From Diphasiastrum complanatum (Eukaryota; Streptophyta; Lycopodiopsida; Lycopodiales; Lycopodiaceae), in the NCBI GenBank assembly GCA_029204225.1, contig CM055101.1:60967340-61031339 (forward strand): a DNA stretch of 64,000 nucleotides, given 5' to 3'. A program made the translations under genes and the position numbers. Under the pieces are notes generated by a model. It had not been told where the DNA came from. It searched no databases and saw only the letters and a program-made list of their open reading frames with translations. Shown here piece after piece: positions 58,871 to 64,000 of this stretch (position 1 is the first letter of the stretch; each line of letters opens with the position of its first letter).

Positions 58871-60797
58871 GTACGAGGCAATAAGTGTTGAACCCTAGAG
58901 GTGTAGTAGCACGAGGATGTTGTGAAAAGAGCGAAATTGCAAGGGTGATCACTCTTGGGGTGTGAAAGAGTGAAATTGCAAGGGTGATGGATGCTGACTC
59001 ATGAGTCCTAGACATAGGATAGAGGTGAAACTGAAGAAGATAGAAGATAATAAAGCTTAGAAATATATATGTATATACATATATGATAGTTGAGTTTGGA
59101 AGGGAAGGCGTATTCTCGAGTTCCTAGAGAAACGCTTTGTTTTGTCGTCCATGTGGGGAGACCACTTTGTTCTGCAGCGGCGGCACCGTCGCTTGTGATT
59201 CTCTGTTTAACGCTAGAAAATTACTTGCTGATCTTGCTTTCGCCTTCGGAATTTGACTACACACCACAGAGCAGCGAGCGTGCAGTGGGCCACGAAGCAC
59301 GTGTTGGAACTTCCAACTTCCAAAGGGGACTCGCAATCTGCAGCAGACGCTCTCGTTCACTGATTCTGTGGGCTAGGCAGTATTGCAGTGTGTGAATCGC
59401 GATCATGGATCAGTATGATGATCAATTATCAAAATCATGGTCCAGAGCACGATTCACGAATGATGGCAAGAAGTTGGAAGTTACAAGGTGCAATGTCACT
59501 AAGGAATACGGTAATACCATATTAACTTAAAAGATTTGGAATGTGGTGCACGAATTCAAACGAAGGCGGCTAAGTCTCGCTCTATATAGTATAATCTATT
59601 ATATCATCATTTAGAGTTATTTTGGTGAAATTGAGATTGTTAATATGTTATAAGTCAGCTTACGGATGCTAATAGCTGATTGCCTGATGGCTATATTGGC
59701 ATGAATGGTTATTGATAAGTGCAGAAATTGTGGGCTAATAAATAGTTAAGGGCCATGGCGAATCTGCTGCGACATTGCTGTTGTAGCTTCCCTTGAAATT
59801 TTGAATGGTCTGGAGCCTTGCAACTTTGCAATTTGCTTGTTATTATAATATAAAAGTTCAGAATTCAAACGTCACAGTTTGCACATGACTTTAGAATACA
59901 GGCTCACTTCCTCGTAACGTGGCACGCCTCTGCGGCCTCTCTTTCTCTCGGAACTGGCTATGGATGGTTTTGTCAGAGAATCTACCGGCTAGAATGTAGG
60001 AACTTGGCGGGCTTTTGCTGGACAGTCTAGCCTCTCAAATGTCAGGACTCAGTATTCAAATTAAACTTTAGATCCTAATTTCGAAGTTCCCAGATTAAAG
60101 CCTGAGCTTAGAGCTACAAAATCATTCCCCAAGATCAACTACATAGTTCAACTTTTAACAAATCATTTGGCCCTAGATCTAGCTTATAGCTTCCAAATCT
60201 AGGATCCAAAGCTTCATCTAAATTTTACAGGACCCTGGTCCCTGGTTTGGTTTAGGATTCGAGACTCGTCACTCGTCAGTGATGAACTCTTTTGATAGCT
60301 GTATGACTCAGGAGTAGGTAGTATATACCGTTGAAAGTCACAAACTACATAGAAAATACCAACAAGACGATATCCATTAACGAGTCAAAGATTTCTAAAA
60401 GTTTTTTTTCCAGATCTACATACAGTCACCTTCTATTGCGTTCGTTATATGTTTTGCCAACTATATAATCGCTTGCTATAAATTTTTCAAAGTTCACTAT
60501 TCTCAAGGCAGGAACGGCGTACAATCATCTTCGATGCTGACTGTGCAGTTTCCAGATATCCTTACCCAGAAGTGCTTTTGTTTGTGGATTGAACGTGCAT
60601 TGCCAAAATCATCACTATAATGTGGTGTGTATGCTCTTCTGGGGAGCTGATTGGTGTATAACTCCACAGATGATGTCTTCACCAACAAGCAAGCCACCCA
60701 TTGAAGGACAAATTCTTCGCGATTTCTAATATTGCACAACAGTTTGAAATTGAGACTCTGAAATCGTTCTTTCTTACTTCCAATGCGCTGAAGGAAA
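58871..60797. other. Upstream region of the NPH3 gene
   Basis: No gene supported. A 101-aa + frame (59090-59395) and its antisense have no family. The region directly before 60798 should hold the NPH3 promoter and 5' UTR; no TATA box could be assigned with confidence. Confidence 0.5.
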
Positions 60798-63389
60798 ATG
60801 ACGATCGCAGTTCTTAGAGGTAATGCAGCTTTCAAATCTCACACTGGAGGCAAAGGGGTCAAGGAACATTCAGACAATGGCATCAAATTCCGAAAGTATT
60901 TTCTTCAAACGGATCTACGCGAGGCTTCTCTTAAAAACGATAAGAGTTCTTCTGAAACGTGGGAGAGAAGAGCAACAGACATTAGCTGCTTGGAGATGAC
61001 AGATGCCGCAACAGAGACATATTTTTCCGACAGCGTGAGCATTCCACCAGAGAACAATAGCACTGCTCAATCACCTGTCTCAGACTTCTCGGCAGGCGCT
61101 TTTCTCCAGAGTGTAATTTGTGCTGGGTACGTCAATGTAGATATATCTTCTTCATGATGTTGTGCCATGGAGTTAGTTTCAGAATATTAGAAATCTAACA
61201 TTAGATCGTCTCTGATTTTTGTAATCAACTGGGTGCTGCAGGTGTAGATCAGAGGAAGACGGGATCGCAAATGTAAAAATTCACATCTCAAGTCGCTCTT
61301 ATCAAATTCATAAGGTACAGAATATCTTTCTGCTTCATACAACGGCCGTTCGTTTTTTATTTAATCTATCGAAAGCTATTCATTCCCTTTCATTGTCCTT
61401 GACAATCAAAACTTGACACGCAGAAAGTTTTGTAATGTGTGATATTTTTGAACAGTGCGCAGTGGTTTCTAAAAGTGGCTATCTGAGACGGAAGCTAACT
61501 GAGACTGATGAAATTGAGCTTCCAATCGATTTTCCTGGAGTAGAGACTTTTGAATTGGTGATAGACTTCTGCAAAGGTTCTACGATCCTCATGGAACCAT
61601 CAAATGTCGCACCCTTGAGATGTGCTGCAGAATTTTTGGAGATGGACGAGAAGCAATGCAGACAAAATCTCTCTGAATGCACCGATAAATATCTGAATGA
61701 AGTTGTCTTACAGAGCTGGGTGGATACTTCAAAAGTTCTCCAGAAATGTGCAGACCTTCTTCCACTTGCTGAGAAGACTTTTGTCGTAAGTCGCTGCATT
61801 GAGTCATTGGCGTTCACAGCTTGTGTGGAGTTACTAGAACATGAAGAGAGGGAAGAACTCAAGGCGTGCCAATCGAGCGAGAGCCACTGCTGGAGTGAAA
61901 AAACGTCAGGTTCGGTCAAAGAGGCTTCTCCAATATGGTGGATAAAGGATCTGCTTAACTTGCCATCTGTTTTCTTTGGGAGAATCATAAAAGCTTTCCG
62001 TAAACAAGGAATGTCTGAGAAGTACGTCAGTCTGGCCATAATAAAATTTGTGGAGAGCTGGTTTTTCAGCGACTGGTTAGATGAAAACAATCGCGGCCAA
62101 ATGTCATTGCGCAGTTTAAGCCCAGGACTTTGTAATCTTTTGGAAGATATTGTGCGATTGCTTCCTTTCGTGAAATACACCATACCTGTCGGCTTTTTGT
62201 TTTCTTTTCTTCGGTGTGCCATTCTGTTGAAAGCTAGCCCTGACTGTAGAATGCATCTTGAAAAACGAATAGCTTCGCAGCTGGAGCTTGCCACGGTTCA
62301 TGATTTTTTGATGCCTTTGGCTTCTGTTCCAAACACTTATTCGCGACTTGACCTCGACACCATGATTCGCATTGTCTCAATCTTCATATCTCAAAACGAT
62401 GTATTCGGCGTCGATTCTCTATCCTCTCAGCAAGTCTCCGCTGTTTCAAAGGTCTGGGATGAGTATCTTGCACAAATATGTACGGATTACAATGTCGACG
62501 CTAGGAAGTTTGCGGATTTAGTTGAAGTAATCCCTAGTCAGCTCCGCCTTGACCATGATCAGCTTTACAGAACCATTAGCATATTCCTGAAGGTAAGAGC
62601 ATAATTACCTTTATAAATCTGGTTTCATTTACCTCGGCTGTATCTTTGTCTTCGTGCTTCTTTTCTTCTGAATGGTTCTTGGCTTACCTTAAGACATTAA
62701 AGATCACCATATACCAGAGCTGCAAAACGGCTTAGATAAGTAAGAACGTATGTACTGTGGGAAGCAGTTACGAGTTGTATGTTCGTTGGAAACGACCACT
62801 TTTAGTGAGCCTTCTAAAAAGGAAAAAATTGGTTCATGCTAATCTGTAGGAATGTTTGCAGGCTCACCCTCAGACATCTCAAGAAGAAAGGTCGCTTGTA
62901 TGTAGATCTCTCAACTGTCAAAAGCTTTCTCAAGAAGCGTGCATTCATGCTGTGCAAAACGAATTTATGCCTTTGAGGATGATCGTCCAGGCTATGTTTG
63001 TTCAGCATATTCAAACTCGAAGGGTGTTAAACAATCAATTACGGATATGCAATGGCGTGAACTTTGAAAGCTTACCTCCTTCAGGGCAGCTAATGTCTCC
63101 ACACAAGAAAATCCTAAGCCGGCTTTCACGAAACGACCCTTTCAGATTAGAATGTTCTGAAGAAATTGGAAGCGATTTGGAACGTCTACCGTTTGGACGA
63201 AGTCCGGATACAAATGTTGCTCATCTGCAAGCTAATTTTTTAAAATCTGACTTGGAAGAGACAAATGATAGACTGCAAGTTCTGGAAGAAGAGCTAGCTC
63301 ACATGAGGCGAACCTTGTCTGAAGCTAGCATCAAAAATCGTCACTGCCCTCAACAAACTTCAGTGCTGGCAGCAACTTCCATGGTTTAG
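60798..63389 (+). CDS. NPH3/RPT2-like (NRL) protein, BTB plus NPH3 domains
   Basis: NRL proteins bind phototropins and act as CUL3 adaptors in blue-light and auxin-transport responses at the plasma membrane. Exons: 60798-61126, 61242-61314, 61456-62592, 62862-63389; all introns are GT-AG and the joined frame is 688 codons, the usual NRL size. The BTB part spans residues about 115-215: VKIHISSRSYQIHK at the end of exon 2 joins CAVVSKSGYLRRKL at the start of exon 3, then DFPGVETFELVIDFCKG and RCAAEFLEMDE. The NPH3 domain (about 296-560) has WWIKDLLNLPSVFF, YVSLAIIKFVESW, LLPFVKYTIPVGF and HAVQNEFMPLRMIVQ. A coiled coil follows at about 637-675 (LEETNDRLQVLEEELAH). The ATG at 60798 gives a long N-terminus of about 110 residues rich in Ser/Lys/Asp; another start is possible. 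The stop at 63387 may not be the true end: see the next entry. Confidence 0.93.
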
Positions 63390-63733
63390 AAGCTGCAAGC
63401 AGTCTTTTCAACAGCAGAAGCAGGAGAGGTCTTTCCAACAAGCAAGTGGGAATGGAGAACCCTCATCGGAGCAGCAGAGTTGGCCAACGGCTTGTCAGAT
63501 CAATTTTTCAAAAGATGGGGATTGGTAGCTTCTGTAAAAGCAGAAACGAGAACGGCTGTGGAGTGCCTGATACAAAAATTGTGACTGAAAGGCGTATGCA
63601 AGAAGGTGAAGAGATACAATCTCAAGCTGATAAAATCTCGCAATGGGATGACGGGATGGCATTTCATCCTTCAATGGAACTCAAAGCAGGAAGACAAAAC
63701 GGGAACCATTCCAGGCATCACTCTGTTGCTTGA
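63378..63733 (+). CDS. Probable C-terminal tail of the NPH3 gene in a shifted frame
   Basis: From the last codons of exon 4 the frame one base earlier stays open for about 118 codons to TGA at 63731: HGLEAASSLFNSRSRRGL, GQRLVRSIFQKMGIGSF and so on. A short basic LVRSIFQKMGIG-like helix is what many NRL proteins have near their C-terminus, so this is likely genuine coding. It needs a one-base indel or a small intron whose length leaves remainder 2 on division by 3 between about 63280 and 63390; I could not assign a convincing splice pair. Either the real gene is spliced there, or the sequence has an error, or this allele is truncated. Confidence 0.5.
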
Positions 63734-64000
63734 AATTCTTTTCCCGACTCATTCATCTAAATATTCTTTGCAGTTTCAGAGGTAGAAATCATGTGCCAAT
63801 TAATCTTTAAGACAGTCATGCAAATCTCCAAAAGAAAATGCTTTGTGACTTGAATATGTGCTACAGGTGTTCCTGAAAATGCACACTTAGGCATTTTCAG
63901 ATTGTGCACTCTCTTTAAATTTTTATCAGCTTGGAACATGCAACATTCAGACATACATTGCCTGAAAATGAATTCCGCAAAAAGCGAAACGCAAAACTTA
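63734..64000. other. 3' flank of the NPH3 gene
   Basis: Likely 3' UTR and downstream sequence; no polyadenylation site was assigned. Confidence 0.5.

Noticed and set aside
59090-59395. 101-codon + ORF upstream of NPH3
   Set aside because: Equally open antisense frame and no recognisable domain or splice signals tying it to the NPH3 gene.
60503-60835. 110-codon minus ORF over the NPH3 start
   Set aside because: No motif; lies antisense across the 5' end of a well-supported gene.

Overview
The window is a piece of a land-plant nuclear genome. Two + strand host genes with GT-AG introns and plant-type proteins are visible: the 3' exons of an ABC1/ADCK1-like atypical kinase gene (about 12.5-13.5 kb) and an NPH3/RPT2-type BTB gene at the right end (60.8-63.7 kb). 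Almost everything between them is decayed mobile DNA and simple-sequence repeat. The retroelement mix (LINE, a Penelope-like element, Ty1/copia, Ty3/gypsy), the very long (GA)n/(CT)n tracts and the TE-filled intergenic space would suit a fern or another seed-free vascular plant. That assignment is an inference and no marker gene proves it.

Left part (1-11.4 kb): a minus-strand LINE with ORF1, endonuclease and the start of the RT; a second LINE ORF1 relative; an LTR with an initiator-Met-type primer-binding site; a broken gypsy gag; a plus-strand LINE RT remnant; a minus-strand Penelope-like RT element (about 7.85-10.0 kb); and another minus-strand LINE RT 3' fragment just upstream of the ABC1 kinase exons. 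The upstream exons of that kinase were not found.

Middle (13.5-45 kb): AT-rich spacer; a minus-strand coding remnant beside a tRNA-Asp-like PBS (17.4-18.2 kb); a broken spliced gene family of unknown function present twice, once at 20.4-20.9 kb (-) and once at 43.5-44.0 kb (+), with the same intron position in both; an LTR element whose leader carries a CT microsatellite just behind its TATA box and which encodes a 309-aa protein I do not recognise; gypsy pol (25.9-27.4 kb); copia fragments on both strands; a series of spaced CCATCGCTGG palindromes (30.1-30.6 kb); a GA/TG satellite-like cluster (30.9-31.9 kb); a copia RNase H - LTR - gag-pol arrangement (32.7-37.3 kb); and a 3.7-kb noncoding interior of a possible non-autonomous LTR element (37.7-41.5 kb).

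Right part (45-60 kb): a MITE-like inverted-repeat element, an LTR on the minus strand, a LINE C-terminal remnant, more copia pieces (RT/RH, gag, integrase), and several local tandem duplications. The NPH3 gene then follows. Its four exons read cleanly, but its C-terminal tail continues in another frame after the first stop.

No rRNA, tRNA, CRISPR or bacterial-type features were seen. Almost all transposon ORFs carry stops or frameshifts, so they are annotated as pseudogenes or mobile elements. All coordinates of domains and splice sites were read by eye.
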